Assembly: GCF_014648875.1 (NCBI RefSeq)
Contig: NZ_BMRY01000010.1
Coordinates: forward strand, 248,001 to 312,000
DNA: 64,000 nucleotides
Direction of reading: 5' to 3'
From: Streptomyces parvus
Lineage (GTDB): Bacteria > Actinomycetota > Actinomycetes > Streptomycetales > Streptomycetaceae
Shown here: in pieces, positions 17,321-26,126 of the stretch
How the letters are laid out: each line of letters opens with the position of its first letter
Numbering within the stretch: position 1 is the first letter of the stretch
Notes under the pieces: model-generated
The model's input: the letters and a program-made list of their open reading frames with translations, nothing else
Database searches by the model: none
Told to the model about the DNA's origin: nothing
Translations under genes and position numbers: made by a program

Positions 17321-17527
17321 GCGCCGAGTCTCCGGCGGCCCCACGCGCCCCGCTTGAGTACGCGTACTCATCGCCCACGGGCAATTCAACGGCCGGGGAA
17401 CGGGGTTACGAGGCTCCCGTCCCGCGGCCTCCTCGATGAGGTCGGTGACCGGCTCCGGCCGCCCGGCCGCTGTGAGGTGATCCACGCCGGGCGGGGCGGA
17501 CGGTCTCAGCGATGCGGACCGGGGGCT

Positions 17528-18595
17528 TCAGGACCGGGACGGCTCGTCCTTCATGGGCAAGGGTTCGGGCGCCGAGCAGCCGTGGCGGGCGGCGGAGCGC
17601 TCGGCGAACGTCTTCAGAGCGTCCTTCTGGATCTTGGGAGAGGGCGGGCGGAAGGTGTTCTTCTTCCCGTCCCACACCGTTTCCACCGTGTACAGGACGT
17701 CACCCTGCGGGCAGTCCGCCGTGGTCCACCACACCCCGCCCCCGCCTCCCACGTCGGTGAGGAATTCCTCCCCGCGAAGGGTGTCCTGCCGGGCTGCCTT
17801 CACATACGGCCCGTAGTAGGCGGACAGCCGGAAGAGCCGCGCGCCGGAAGGGTCGGCCAACTGGCAGTCCTCGATCGGGGCGGCATCGTCCGCCGAGGTC
17901 TCGTAGGCGGCCGAGTCGATGCCCGCACACGTGCCGGTGGCCTTGCCGGCCTGTCGCAGGACACGTGAGGTGTCCTCGGGGATCTCGGTGATCTTCCCCT
18001 TCGATTTCCCCGGTTCCTGACAGCCCCAACGTTCGGCCGCCCGGTCGAGCGTGCCGCTCACCACCCGGGCCAGCCTCGCACGCCCCTCGGGTTCCACGAG
18101 AGACTCGTCGCCACTCTTGGGCATGGCGCGCATCAGCACGGTCACCGGACCGCCCTCACCCTTGCCGCAGGGCACGAATCCACTGGCCGTTCCCGGTTGA
18201 GCGCCCAACACCACGGGGTGCCCCGTCCCAGCCGGAGTCACCAGGGCGCCACCGTGGTGCTGATCCGCCCGGGACATCGTTCCGAGCAACCTCTCAGAGG
18301 TGTCGCCCCGGAATATCTGCGCTCGCAGCGACGACCTGCCGTCGTCGAGGTCGATGACACGGCAATGGGTCGGCGCCGTTCCCTCCCCGCGCAACCGGTC
18401 CGTGCCGAGCAGTCCCTTCAGCTCCGAAGTTTCCAGCAGTCCGTCACACGCCGAGGCGAGAGAACGGTCGTCCAGCCACCCGCCCTTCGTCGCGTAGAGA
18501 GCCCCACCGCCCACCAGTGCCAGAGCAACAGCTCCTCCGATCACCGCACCGCGCCGCCTGCTGCTCCATCCCACGTCCGGCATGTCCTTTCCCAT
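17528..18595 (-). CDS. Membrane-anchored extracytoplasmic protein of unknown function
   Basis: The 355-aa protein has a short basic N-terminus (SSRRRG) and one membrane helix (AVIGGAVALALVGGGALYA, residues ~16-34). The long outside domain has several Cys (SACDGLLE, THCRVIDL, CQEPGKSK, TCAGIDSA, EDCQLADP, TADCPQG, ARHGCSAP) that could form disulfides. Two related halves are suggested, each with an A-C-G/D start and a GDT/GPY-type core. No catalytic motif is seen. The neighbour ending at 16846 also looks exported, but they need not be linked. ATG 18583 is an alternative start. Confidence 0.7.
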   Translation of the reverse strand: MGKDMPDVGWSSRRRGAVIGGAVALALVGGGALYATKGGWLDDRSLASACDGLLETSELKGLLGTDRLRGEGTAPTHCRVIDLDDGRSSLRAQIFRGDTSERLLGTMSRADQHHGGALVTPAGTGHPVVLGAQPGTASGFVPCGKGEGGPVTVLMRAMPKSGDESLVEPEGRARLARVVSGTLDRAAERWGCQEPGKSKGKITEIPEDTSRVLRQAGKATGTCAGIDSAAYETSADDAAPIEDCQLADPSGARLFRLSAYYGPYVKAARQDTLRGEEFLTDVGGGGGVWWTTADCPQGDVLYTVETVWDGKKNTFRPPSPKIQKDALKTFAERSAARHGCSAPEPLPMKDEPSRS

Positions 18596-18826
18596 CCTCC
18601 ACCGGCAGCCGTGTGTGCGACCCGTTCCTGGTCGAACGACACCGACTTCCCCCTGCTGATCAGCTGATCGGATCAGCTGACCACCCTACGGATGGGGTCT
18701 GCGGCCACAGGACCCGCCCCTTCGCCCTCCGTGGTGACGCACCGGAACGAATCGTCACCCTGCTGCAGCCAGGAGCCTCGCCCGGACGAACGGGGCGGAC
18801 GGGGCGGACGGGGCGGACGGGGCTCC

Positions 18827-19123
18827 TCAGCGCCAGGCGTGGCGGATCTTCAGCCGCCCGTACCCCATCTCCCCCGAGATGCGGATGCGCGGCGCGTCGG
18901 GGCGGGACGGCTGCCGGGGCCGGTAGCGCAGGTCCTTCCACCCGGTCGTCAGGCCCTCGACCTCGACGATCGCGTCCCGCGGCACCGTGACGCCCGCGTT
19001 GCCGACGCCGAGTCTCAGCTCGATGTCGACGACCGGGTACGCGATGACCGCCCGGGACAGGCGCTGTTCGGCGTACGCCTCCCGCACCCGGCATACGGCG
19101 TTCTCACGGTCGTCTTCGCCCAC
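18827..19123 (-). CDS. Shortened DUF1707/cell-wall-response-type protein
   Basis: The 98-aa product starts GEDDRENAVCRVREAYAEQRLS, a DUF1707 beginning (DRE..V.RLREA.AEGRL), but then jumps to the C-terminal beta-rich segment VDIELRLGVGNAGVTVPRDA, found in longer proteins after a linker or membrane part. The usual D-EFEERL and ARTYGEL half of DUF1707 is missing, so this looks like an internal-deletion derivative that stays in frame. GTG 19123 has no clear ribosome site. It may be functional or a remnant. Confidence 0.55.
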   Translation of the reverse strand: MGEDDRENAVCRVREAYAEQRLSRAVIAYPVVDIELRLGVGNAGVTVPRDAIVEVEGLTTGWKDLRYRPRQPSRPDAPRIRISGEMGYGRLKIRHAWR

Positions 19124-19214
19124 ACGGGTCGAGGCGCTGCGCTGAGGTGAGGTGAGGTCACCGGTTTACATCAGCTCCGCGCCAACCCCCCGCGCATGAA
19201 GCGCACATGAGGCC

Positions 19215-19670
19215 TCAGGAGACCGACGCCTCCTGGCTCTGCCGGGCGTCGTAGTCGCTCCGCGCCTTCGCGATCTCCTGCTGGTGGCTCTCGGTCCAGT
19301 CGACGAGCGACCTGATCGTGGTGTGCAGGGTCGCGCCCAGCTCCGTCAGCTCGTACTCCACCCGGGGCGGGACGACGGGGTACACCGTGCGCCGCACCAG
19401 ACCGTCGCGTTCGAGCTGGCGGAGGGTCACCGTCAGCATGCGCTGGCTGATGCCCTCGATGAGCCGGCGCAGTTCGGAGAAGCGCAGGGTGCGGCGTTCC
19501 AGGTGGGCGATGGCGAGGAGCGACCACTTGTCGGCGACCCGGTCGAGGATCTGCCGCACCTCGCAGCCCTCGCGGACGTCCCACTGGCTGATGTCGTAGT
19601 CCGGACCGGCGCCGGTGTCCGTACCGGTATCGGCGCAGTGACTCGGTGACTTCGAAGTGCCTTCTTCCAT
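19215..19670 (-). CDS. HxlR-family winged-helix regulator
   Basis: The 151-aa protein has the HxlR core: a Cys in VREGCEVRQILDRVADKWSL, then FSELRRLIEGISQRMLTVTLRQLERDGLV as helix-turn-helix and RVEYELTELGATL as wing. Such proteins often sense electrophiles or oxidants through the conserved Cys. ATG 19670 gives the usual length; the frame is open further upstream without homology. It diverges from an MFS exporter gene, its likely target. Confidence 0.85.
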   Translation of the reverse strand: MEEGTSKSPSHCADTGTDTGAGPDYDISQWDVREGCEVRQILDRVADKWSLLAIAHLERRTLRFSELRRLIEGISQRMLTVTLRQLERDGLVRRTVYPVVPPRVEYELTELGATLHTTIRSLVDWTESHQQEIAKARSDYDARQSQEASVS

Positions 19671-19700
19671 ACCGCCCCACGGTGCCGCAAGCTTCGAGTG

Positions 19701-19734
19701 GTTACAAGAGGGAACCGACCGCCGGTTCGGTAAC
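19701..19734. promoter_or_regulatory. Candidate HxlR operator between regulator and exporter
   Basis: Nested inverted repeats lie in the divergent gap: outer GTTAC (19701-19705) with GTAAC (19730-19734), inner GAACCG (19712-19717) with CGGTTC (19723-19728). They sit 31-64 bp upstream of the HxlR start. Confidence 0.4.
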
Positions 19735-19881
19735 TCGCTTTCCTTCCGCGCTGTTTGAGGCCTCTGCACGCGAAACCCTGCTCTGCTCCGCCGCTGTCGC
19801 GGTGGCTCGTCATGCCCGTTTCGTCCGCCCCTTCACCCGCGTATTCGTCCGTACATTCGTCCGTGCACAAGGAGATCTCCC

Positions 19882-21381
19882 GTGTCCTCAACACCGTCCC
19901 CGTCGAGACCGAGCAGTGACCGCATGACCGGGCGCGCCTGGGGCGTGCTCTTCGTCCTGTGCGGCGCGATCTTCCTCGAAGGCATCGATGTGGCGATGCT
20001 GAACGTGGCCCTGCCCGCGATCCGCGACGATCTGGATCTGTCCACCGGCACCCTCCAGTGGGTGATGAGCGCGTACGTCCTGGGCTACGGCGGATTCATG
20101 CTCCTGGGCGGCCGGGCGGCCGATCTCTTCGGCCGTCGCCGGATGTTCGTCCTCTGGCTCGTGGTGTTCCTGCTCTTCTCCGGGCTGGGCGGACTGGCCA
20201 CCGAGGGCTGGATGCTGATCGTCGCGCGCTTCGTGACGGGGGTCGCCGCGGCCTTCATGACCCCGGCCGGTCTCTCGATCATCACCACGGGTTTCCCGGA
20301 GGGGCCGCAGCGCGACAAGGCCCTGCTCGTCTACGCGGGCACCGCCGCCGGGGGCTTCTCGATCGGCCTGGTCGTCGGCGGACTGCTCTCCGCGATCGAC
20401 TGGCGCTGGGTGTTCTTCGCTCCGGTCATCCTCTCGCTGGGCATCCTGCTGGCCGCGCTCGCGCTCATCCCCGCCTCGCCCCGCCCGGACCGCACCGGAC
20501 AGGGCGTCGACCTGGCCGGAGCGGTCACCGTCACGGCCGGGATCCTGCTGCTCGTCTTCGGCGTCGAGCGGGCCACGCACGTCCCGGCCGCCTGGACCGT
20601 CGGCACGGTCGGCACGGCGCTGCTCCTCTTCCTCGCGTTCGCCGTCATCGAGCGCGCCTCGTCCTCGCCGCTGGTGCGCCCGGGCATCTTCCGCAGCGGG
20701 TCGCTGGTCCGCGCCAATGTGGCGGGGCTGCTGTTCGCGGCCGGGTTCTTCGGCTTCCAGTTCATCGTCGTGCTCTATCTCCAGGAGCTGCGCGGCTGGT
20801 CGTCCCTGCAGACCAGCTTCGCGCTGATCGTCATCGGTGTGGACGCGGTGCTCTCGCCGCTCCTGACCCCGAAGCTGGTCGCCCGGTTCGGCCATGCCCG
20901 GGTCATCTTCGGCGGGCTGCTCGTCGCGTCGCTCTCGTACGCCCTGTTCCTGCCGCTCGGCGCGGACTGGACGTATGCGGCGATGTTCCCGGGCCTGCTC
21001 CTGCTGGGTGTCGCCTTCTCCCTGGTCTACGGGCCGCTGACCATCGTGGCCACCGACGGCGTCGCCGAGGAGGAGCAGGGGGTGGCCGGCGGACTGCTGT
21101 ACACGTCCTTCCAGTTCGGTGCCGCGCTGGGGCTGTCCGCCGTGACCGCCGTCAACATCACCGCGACGGACGGGGCGTCATCGGCGGCCCTCCTCGACGG
21201 GTACCGGGCGGCCCTGGTCGTCCCGTTGGCCGCCGCCCTGATCGCCGCCGCCGTCAGCGCGTCCGGGCTCCGGACCCGGCGGGCGCGGGCGGACAGCGCC
21301 CCCGCCGGAGGGCACCGGGCCGGGCCGGAGAGGAGCGACGCGCCGGGCGGGGTCGAGCAGCCCGCCGGGCTCGGGTCCTGA
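19882..21381 (+). CDS. MFS drug exporter, DHA2/EmrB-QacA type (14 helices)
   Basis: The 499-aa protein has about 14 hydrophobic helices. It contains LNVALPAIRDDLDLSTGTLQ, the motif of the DHA2 group, and loop 2-3 LGGRAADLFGRRRMF (MFS motif A). The C-terminal ~40 residues are a polar tail. It probably exports a toxic small molecule by proton antiport. GTG 19882 follows AAGGAGAT. The divergent HxlR gene is the expected regulator. A role in siderophore export is possible from location but not supported by any motif. Confidence 0.85.
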   Translation: MSSTPSPSRPSSDRMTGRAWGVLFVLCGAIFLEGIDVAMLNVALPAIRDDLDLSTGTLQWVMSAYVLGYGGFMLLGGRAADLFGRRRMFVLWLVVFLLFSGLGGLATEGWMLIVARFVTGVAAAFMTPAGLSIITTGFPEGPQRDKALLVYAGTAAGGFSIGLVVGGLLSAIDWRWVFFAPVILSLGILLAALALIPASPRPDRTGQGVDLAGAVTVTAGILLLVFGVERATHVPAAWTVGTVGTALLLFLAFAVIERASSSPLVRPGIFRSGSLVRANVAGLLFAAGFFGFQFIVVLYLQELRGWSSLQTSFALIVIGVDAVLSPLLTPKLVARFGHARVIFGGLLVASLSYALFLPLGADWTYAAMFPGLLLLGVAFSLVYGPLTIVATDGVAEEEQGVAGGLLYTSFQFGAALGLSAVTAVNITATDGASSAALLDGYRAALVVPLAAALIAAAVSASGLRTRRARADSAPAGGHRAGPERSDAPGGVEQPAGLGS

Positions 21382-21397
21382 TCGCGCGCACGGGAGC

Positions 21398-21437
21398 GGG
21401 GGCACGGTCGCCGGGACAACCGGCGGGCCGTGCCCCC
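21398..21437 (+). terminator. Hairpin after the MFS gene
   Basis: GGGGGCACGG (21398-21407) pairs with CCGTGCCCCC (21428-21437), with an inner CGCCGG/CCGGCG stem around a GACAA loop. It lies 16 bp past the stop. Confidence 0.7.
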
Positions 21438-21573
21438 GTCGCGTACGGCGTACGGCAGGCGGCGGTCGACCTGCGACCGGCGTCTGTTGCCTGCCGTCTG
21501 CCGTCTGCCGTCTGCCGCCCCCCGCCACGAATTCCGGTCGACGCCTCCCCTACCCGTCCGGCAGAGTCCCGTC

Positions 21574-22215
21574 ATGGACCTCCGACACTGGCCCCTCTAC
21601 GGGCTTCGCCTCCGCTCGCCGCGCCTCGAACTGCGTCTCCCCGGGCCCGGACTCCTCGACGAGCTGGCCTCCGTGGCGGCGAACGGGGTGCATGATCCGG
21701 ACCGGATGCCGTTCAGCGTGGCGTGGACCGACGGGAAGCCCGACGAGGTGGCGCGGGCGGTGTTCCAGCATCTGCTGGGGACCGTCGCCGGCTGGTCCGT
21801 GCGGGACTGGACGCTCAGCCTGGCCGTGCTCCACGAGGGCGAGGTCGTCGGGCGGCAGGACCTCATGGGGCGCGACTTCGGGGTGCGGCGGGAGGCGGAG
21901 ACCGGGTCGTGGCTCGGGCTCCCGCACCAGGGCCGGGGCTTCGGTACGGAGATGCGCGCCGCCGCCCTCCACCTCGCGTTCGCCGGGCTCGGCGCGCGGT
22001 ACGCCGTCTCCGCGGCCATGACCGACAACCCCCGTTCGCTCGGGGTCTCGCGGCGGCTCGGATATGTGGACGACGGCCTGGACACGGGTGTCGTGCGCGG
22101 GGCCCCGGTCACGCTGCGGCGGCTGCGTCTGGACCGGGCCCGGTGGGAGGCGCACCGGAGCGTGGACGTGACCGTGGAGGGGCTCGACGCCTGCCGGGCG
22201 GAGTTCGGGGTGTGA
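21574..22215 (+). CDS. GNAT-family N-acetyltransferase (RimJ/RimL type)
   Basis: The 213-aa protein resembles RimL-like GNATs: LYGLRLRSPRLELRLPG at the N-terminus, DWTLSLAVLHEGEVVGRQDL, the acetyl-CoA loop GSWLGLPHQGRGFGTEMRAA, and DNPRSLGVSRRLGYVDDG. The target is unknown. ATG 21574 fits the conserved N-terminus; the preceding ~80 bp carry CTGCCGT heptamer repeats (about 21490-21518) and do not look coding. It stands between the MFS gene and the iron-regulated desF. Confidence 0.82.
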   Translation: MDLRHWPLYGLRLRSPRLELRLPGPGLLDELASVAANGVHDPDRMPFSVAWTDGKPDEVARAVFQHLLGTVAGWSVRDWTLSLAVLHEGEVVGRQDLMGRDFGVRREAETGSWLGLPHQGRGFGTEMRAAALHLAFAGLGARYAVSAAMTDNPRSLGVSRRLGYVDDGLDTGVVRGAPVTLRRLRLDRARWEAHRSVDVTVEGLDACRAEFGV

Positions 22216-22256
22216 GCCGGCGACTCCCGGGAATGCCGCACCACCCCTCTTTCAAG

Positions 22257-22275
22257 CAAGGGTAGGCTAACCTTC
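22257..22275 (+). promoter_or_regulatory. Iron box (DmdR/IdeR-type) upstream of desF
   Basis: The site has 14 of 19 matches to the actinobacterial consensus TTAGGTTAGGCTAACCTAA, including the unbroken core AGGCTAACCT. It lies 71 bp before the desF start. Confidence 0.75.
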
Positions 22276-22345
22276 CTTCGGATCGCCCCCGCCGGAAGCC
22301 GGGCCCGTCCGCCCGACGCTCCGGCCCGTCCCGGAGAAGCTCCCG

Positions 22346-23260
22346 TTGACGTCGACGACTGCCGCCACACCCGAGGTCGCCCCGTTCCGGCTCTTCGATC
22401 TGACCGTCGTACGGACCAGGCGGCTCAGCCCGTCCATTCTCCGGATCACGCTCGGCGGGCCGGGGTCCGAGGGCTTCCGCGGTGGCGGTCGCGACCAGAG
22501 CGTGACCCTCCTCCTTCCCCGTCCGGGGCGGCGTCAAGCGGTGATCCCGGCGGGCGGGGCCGGGACCTGGTACGAGCGATGGCGGGCGCTGCCCGGGGAC
22601 GAGCGCGCCGTGCTGCGTTCCTATGCCGTGCGGGCCCAGCGGTCGCGGCCCGACGGCTCCACCGAGATCGACCTCGACTTCGTGCTGCACGGTGACGGCG
22701 GCCCCGCCTCCCGCTGGGCGCGGGCGGCGGCCCCCGGCGACCGGCTCACGGTGGCGGGTCCCGCCGGGCCGGACAACACCGCGGTACGTTTCCGGCCGCC
22801 GGCCGACACCGACTGGGTGCTGATCCGGGCCGACGAGACCGCCCTGCCCGCCGCGGCCGCCGTTCTGGAGTGGCTGCCCGCCGGACTGGCGGCCCGGGTC
22901 TGGCTGGAGGTCCCGCGCACCGAGGACCGGCAGGCGCTGAACACCGCGGCGAAGGCTCGGATCCGCTGGCTCGTCCGGGGCGAGGGGGCCGCCTGCGGCG
23001 TGGAGGCCGTCCGCACCGCCGAGCTGCCCGGGGGCACGCCGTACGCGTGGGTCGCGGGCGAGGCGTCCGGGGTGCGGGCGCTGCGCCACCACCTCGTCCG
23101 GGAGCGCGGGTTCGCCCCGGAGCGGGTGACGTCCACCACGTACTGGACGCGCGGATGCGGCGGGGAGCAGGCGCTCGCGGCGGAATCGGCGGCCGCGACC
23201 GCCGGAAGCGGCACGGCAGACCGCCGCAAAGCGGAGCGGGTGGACCAAGCGGCCCGATAG
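22346..23260 (+). CDS. desF: Siderophore-interacting FAD-dependent ferric reductase
   Basis: The 304-aa protein belongs to the SIP/ViuB family. It has an FAD-binding barrel (RLSPSILRITLGGPG; RSYAVRAQR as the R-x-Y-T/S FAD motif; DFVLHGDGGPASRWA) and a C-terminal NAD(P)H-binding domain with DETALPAAAAVLEWLP and VAGEASGVRALRHHLV. It reduces ferric siderophore so that iron is released in the cytoplasm. TTG 22346 follows GGAGAAG. The iron box upstream and desABCD downstream support the name; in S. coelicolor the matching gene is paired with a binding-protein gene desE, which is not present here. Confidence 0.85.
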   Translation: MTSTTAATPEVAPFRLFDLTVVRTRRLSPSILRITLGGPGSEGFRGGGRDQSVTLLLPRPGRRQAVIPAGGAGTWYERWRALPGDERAVLRSYAVRAQRSRPDGSTEIDLDFVLHGDGGPASRWARAAAPGDRLTVAGPAGPDNTAVRFRPPADTDWVLIRADETALPAAAAVLEWLPAGLAARVWLEVPRTEDRQALNTAAKARIRWLVRGEGAACGVEAVRTAELPGGTPYAWVAGEASGVRALRHHLVRERGFAPERVTSTTYWTRGCGGEQALAAESAAATAGSGTADRRKAERVDQAAR

Positions 23261-23320
23261 GGGCGGCAAAGCGGACAACCCGCGCGCCCGCGAGGACCGA
23301 GTGGAATGATCGACTCCGAG

Positions 23321-23339
23321 TTAGGTTAGGCTCACCTTA
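23321..23339 (+). promoter_or_regulatory. Iron box upstream of desABCD
   Basis: TTAGGTTAGGCTCACCTTA matches 17 of 19 positions of the DmdR/IdeR consensus and lies 78 bp before desA. Iron-loaded DmdR1 binding here is established for the equivalent S. coelicolor promoter. Confidence 0.9.
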
Positions 23340-23416
23340 CTTCGAGATCGCGCCCTCGTACCCTCTTCCTGCCCGGAGGGACGCGATGAAGTTCCCCTCA
23401 CCGGGAGGACCCCTTC

Positions 23417-24865
23417 ATGCGTGCGCACCTGCTCAACAACACGACCGCGGAGCACTATCGGAGCACCGTCTCCGCGGGCGTGGAACGGGTCGCGGCCACC
23501 CTCGCCGCCACCGAGCGCCCCTTCAGCGGGATCGGTGTCGACGAGCTCTCCCCCGTCGTCGACGCGATCGACCTCGACCGGCCGCTGGGCGACGCCGCCG
23601 CCGCCCTCGACGAACTCGGCGAGGTCTATCTCCGCGACGCCGTCTACTTCCACCACCCCCGCTACCTCGGCCACCTCAACTGCCCGGTCGTCATACCCGC
23701 GGTGCTCGGCGAGGCCGTGCTGTCGGCGGTCAACTCCTCCCTGGACACCTGGGACCAGAGCGCCGGCGGCACCCTCATCGAACGCCGCCTGATCGACTGG
23801 ACCACCGAGCGGATCGGGCTCGGCCCGGCCGCCGACGGGATCTTCACCAGCGGCGGCACGCAGTCCAACCTCCAGGCCCTGTTGCTGGCGCGGGAGGAGG
23901 CGAAGGTCCGGCCGGAGCACTTCACCCGGCTGCGGATCTTCACCTCCGAGTGCAGCCACTTCAGCGTGCAGAAGTCCGCCAAACTCCTCGGGCTCGGCGC
24001 GGACGCCGTGATCTCCGTCCCCGTGGACCGCGACAAGCGCATGCAGACCGTGGCGCTCGCCCGTGCGCTGGAACAGTGCGTCGCCGAGGGCGCCGTCCCG
24101 ATGGCCGTCGTCGCCACGGCCGGCACCACGGACTTCGGGTCCATCGACCCGCTGCCCGAGATCGCCGCGCTCTGCGAGCAGTTCGCCACCTGGATGCACG
24201 TGGACGCCGCGTACGGCTGCGGGCTGCTGGCCTCCCGTGAGCGGCGCGGGCTGCTCGAAGGCATCGCGCACGCCGACTCGGTGACCGTGGACTACCACAA
24301 GTCCTTCTTCCAGCCCGTGAGTTCGTCGGCGGTCCTGGTCCGTGACCGGGCGACCCTGCGCCACGCGACGTACCACGCGGAGTATCTGAACCCGCGCCGG
24401 ATGGCCGAGGAGCGGATACCCAACCAGGTCGACAAGTCCCTCCAGACGACCCGCCGGTTCGACGCGCTCAAGCTGTGGATGACGCTGCGCGTCATGGGCG
24501 CCGACGGCATCGGCGAGCTGTTCGACGAGGTCTGCGACCTGGCCGCCGAGGGGTGGAAGCTGCTCGCCGCCGACCCGCGCTTCGACGTGGTGGTCCAGCC
24601 GCAGCTCTCCACGCTCGTCTTCCGCTACATCCCGTCCGGCGTCACGCCCCCGGAGGAGATCGACCGGGCCAACCTCCATGCCCGCAAGGCGCTGTTCGCC
24701 TCCGGAGAGGCGATCGTCGCGGGCACCAAGGCGGGCGACCGCCAGTACCTGAAGTTCACCCTGCTCAACCCCGAAACGACCGTGCACGACATGGCCACGG
24801 TCCTCGACCTGATCTCCGGCCACGCCGAGAAGTACCTGGGAGACTCCCTTGACCGCGCTTCCTGA
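23417..24865 (+). CDS. desA: Lysine decarboxylase of desferrioxamine synthesis
   Basis: The 482-aa protein is a PLP group II decarboxylase: HPRYLGHLNCPVVIP, the FTSGGTQSNLQAL loop, WMHVDAAYGCGLL (Asp for the pyridine N) and the PLP lysine K295 in VDYHKSFFQPV. It decarboxylates lysine to cadaverine, the first step of desferrioxamine synthesis. ATG 23417 follows GGAGGACC. It overlaps desB by 17 bp and leads the operon controlled by the strong iron box. Confidence 0.95.
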   Translation: MRAHLLNNTTAEHYRSTVSAGVERVAATLAATERPFSGIGVDELSPVVDAIDLDRPLGDAAAALDELGEVYLRDAVYFHHPRYLGHLNCPVVIPAVLGEAVLSAVNSSLDTWDQSAGGTLIERRLIDWTTERIGLGPAADGIFTSGGTQSNLQALLLAREEAKVRPEHFTRLRIFTSECSHFSVQKSAKLLGLGADAVISVPVDRDKRMQTVALARALEQCVAEGAVPMAVVATAGTTDFGSIDPLPEIAALCEQFATWMHVDAAYGCGLLASRERRGLLEGIAHADSVTVDYHKSFFQPVSSSAVLVRDRATLRHATYHAEYLNPRRMAEERIPNQVDKSLQTTRRFDALKLWMTLRVMGADGIGELFDEVCDLAAEGWKLLAADPRFDVVVQPQLSTLVFRYIPSGVTPPEEIDRANLHARKALFASGEAIVAGTKAGDRQYLKFTLLNPETTVHDMATVLDLISGHAEKYLGDSLDRAS

Positions 24866-26126
24866 CCCCCACGACTTCATCGGGATCGGCCTCGGCCCGT
24901 TCAACCTCGGTCTCGCCTGCCTCACGGAGCCGATCGACGAACTGAACGGCGTCTTCCTGGAGTCCAAGCCGGACTTCGAGTGGCACGCCGGGATGTTCCT
25001 CGAAGGCGCCCATCTCCAGACGCCGTTCATGTCGGACCTGGTCACCATGGCCGACCCGACCTCGCCGTACTCCTTCCTCAACTATCTGAAAGAACGCGGC
25101 AGGCTCTACTCGTTCTACATCCGGGAGAACTTCTACCCGCTGCGGACCGAGTACAACGACTACTGCCGCTGGGCCGCCGGGAGACTGAGCAGCATCCGGT
25201 TCGACGAGACCGTGGAGACGGTGACGTACGACGAGGGCACCCAGCTCTACACCGTGCGCACCGTGTCCGGCGAGGAGTTCCGGTCCCGGCACCTCGTCCT
25301 CGGGACCGGCACGCCGCCCCACATACCCGAGGCCTGCCAGGGACTCGGCGGGGACTTCATCCACAACTCCCGTTACCTGGAAGGGAAAGCCGAGCTCCAG
25401 AAGAAGAAGTCGATCACCCTGGTCGGCAGCGGGCAGAGCGCGGCGGAGATCTACTACGACCTGCTCTCCGAGATCGACACGTACGGCTACCGGCTCAACT
25501 GGGTCACCCGCTCCCCGCGGTTCTTCCCGCTGGAGTACACCAAGCTGACGCTGGAGATGACCTCCCCGGAGTACATCGACTACTTCCACGCGCTGCCCGA
25601 GGAGACCCGCTACCGGCTGGAGACCGGGCAGAAGGGGCTGTTCAAGGGCATCGACGGGGAGCTGATCGACGCGATCTTCGATCTGCTCTACCAGAAGAAC
25701 CTGCCGGGCCCCGTGCCGACCAGGCTGCTCACCAACTCCGCCCTCGTCAGCGCGCGCCACGACGAGGAGGGCGGCGCGTACAGCCTGGGGCTGCGCCAGG
25801 AGGAGCAGGGCAAGGAGTACGAGCTCACCACCGAGGGGCTGATCCTCGCGACCGGCTACCGGTACGAGGCTCCCGCCTTCCTGGACCCGGTCCGGCACCG
25901 GCTGCGCCACGACAGCCGGGGGCGTTTCGACGTCGCCCGCAACTACAGCATCGACACCACCGGGCGCGGGGTCTTCCTCCAGAACGCCTCGGTGCACACC
26001 CACTCGATCACCTCGCCCGACCTCGGCATGGGCGCCTACCGCAACGCCTACATCATCGGCGAGCTGCTCGGCCGTGAGGTCTACCCGGTCGAGAAGTCCA
26101 TCGCCTTCCAGGAGTTCGCCGTATGA
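24849..26126 (+). CDS. desB: Cadaverine N-monooxygenase
   Basis: The 425-aa protein is in the lysine/ornithine N-monooxygenase family: FAD loop GIGLGPFNLGLACL, EGAHLQTPFMSDLVTM, NADPH loop LVGSGQSAAEIYYDLL and the late motif LILATGYRYEAP. It makes N-hydroxycadaverine with NADPH and O2. It starts with TTG at 24849 inside desA (17-bp overlap, GGGAG upstream), which is good evidence for coupled translation. It is followed by an ATGA overlap with desC. Confidence 0.94.
   Translation: MTALPDPHDFIGIGLGPFNLGLACLTEPIDELNGVFLESKPDFEWHAGMFLEGAHLQTPFMSDLVTMADPTSPYSFLNYLKERGRLYSFYIRENFYPLRTEYNDYCRWAAGRLSSIRFDETVETVTYDEGTQLYTVRTVSGEEFRSRHLVLGTGTPPHIPEACQGLGGDFIHNSRYLEGKAELQKKKSITLVGSGQSAAEIYYDLLSEIDTYGYRLNWVTRSPRFFPLEYTKLTLEMTSPEYIDYFHALPEETRYRLETGQKGLFKGIDGELIDAIFDLLYQKNLPGPVPTRLLTNSALVSARHDEEGGAYSLGLRQEEQGKEYELTTEGLILATGYRYEAPAFLDPVRHRLRHDSRGRFDVARNYSIDTTGRGVFLQNASVHTHSITSPDLGMGAYRNAYIIGELLGREVYPVEKSIAFQEFAV

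Noticed and set aside
21490..21518. CTGCCGT heptamer repeats as a regulatory array
   Set aside because: Only three to four short copies in a GC-rich spacer; common slippage product with no further support.
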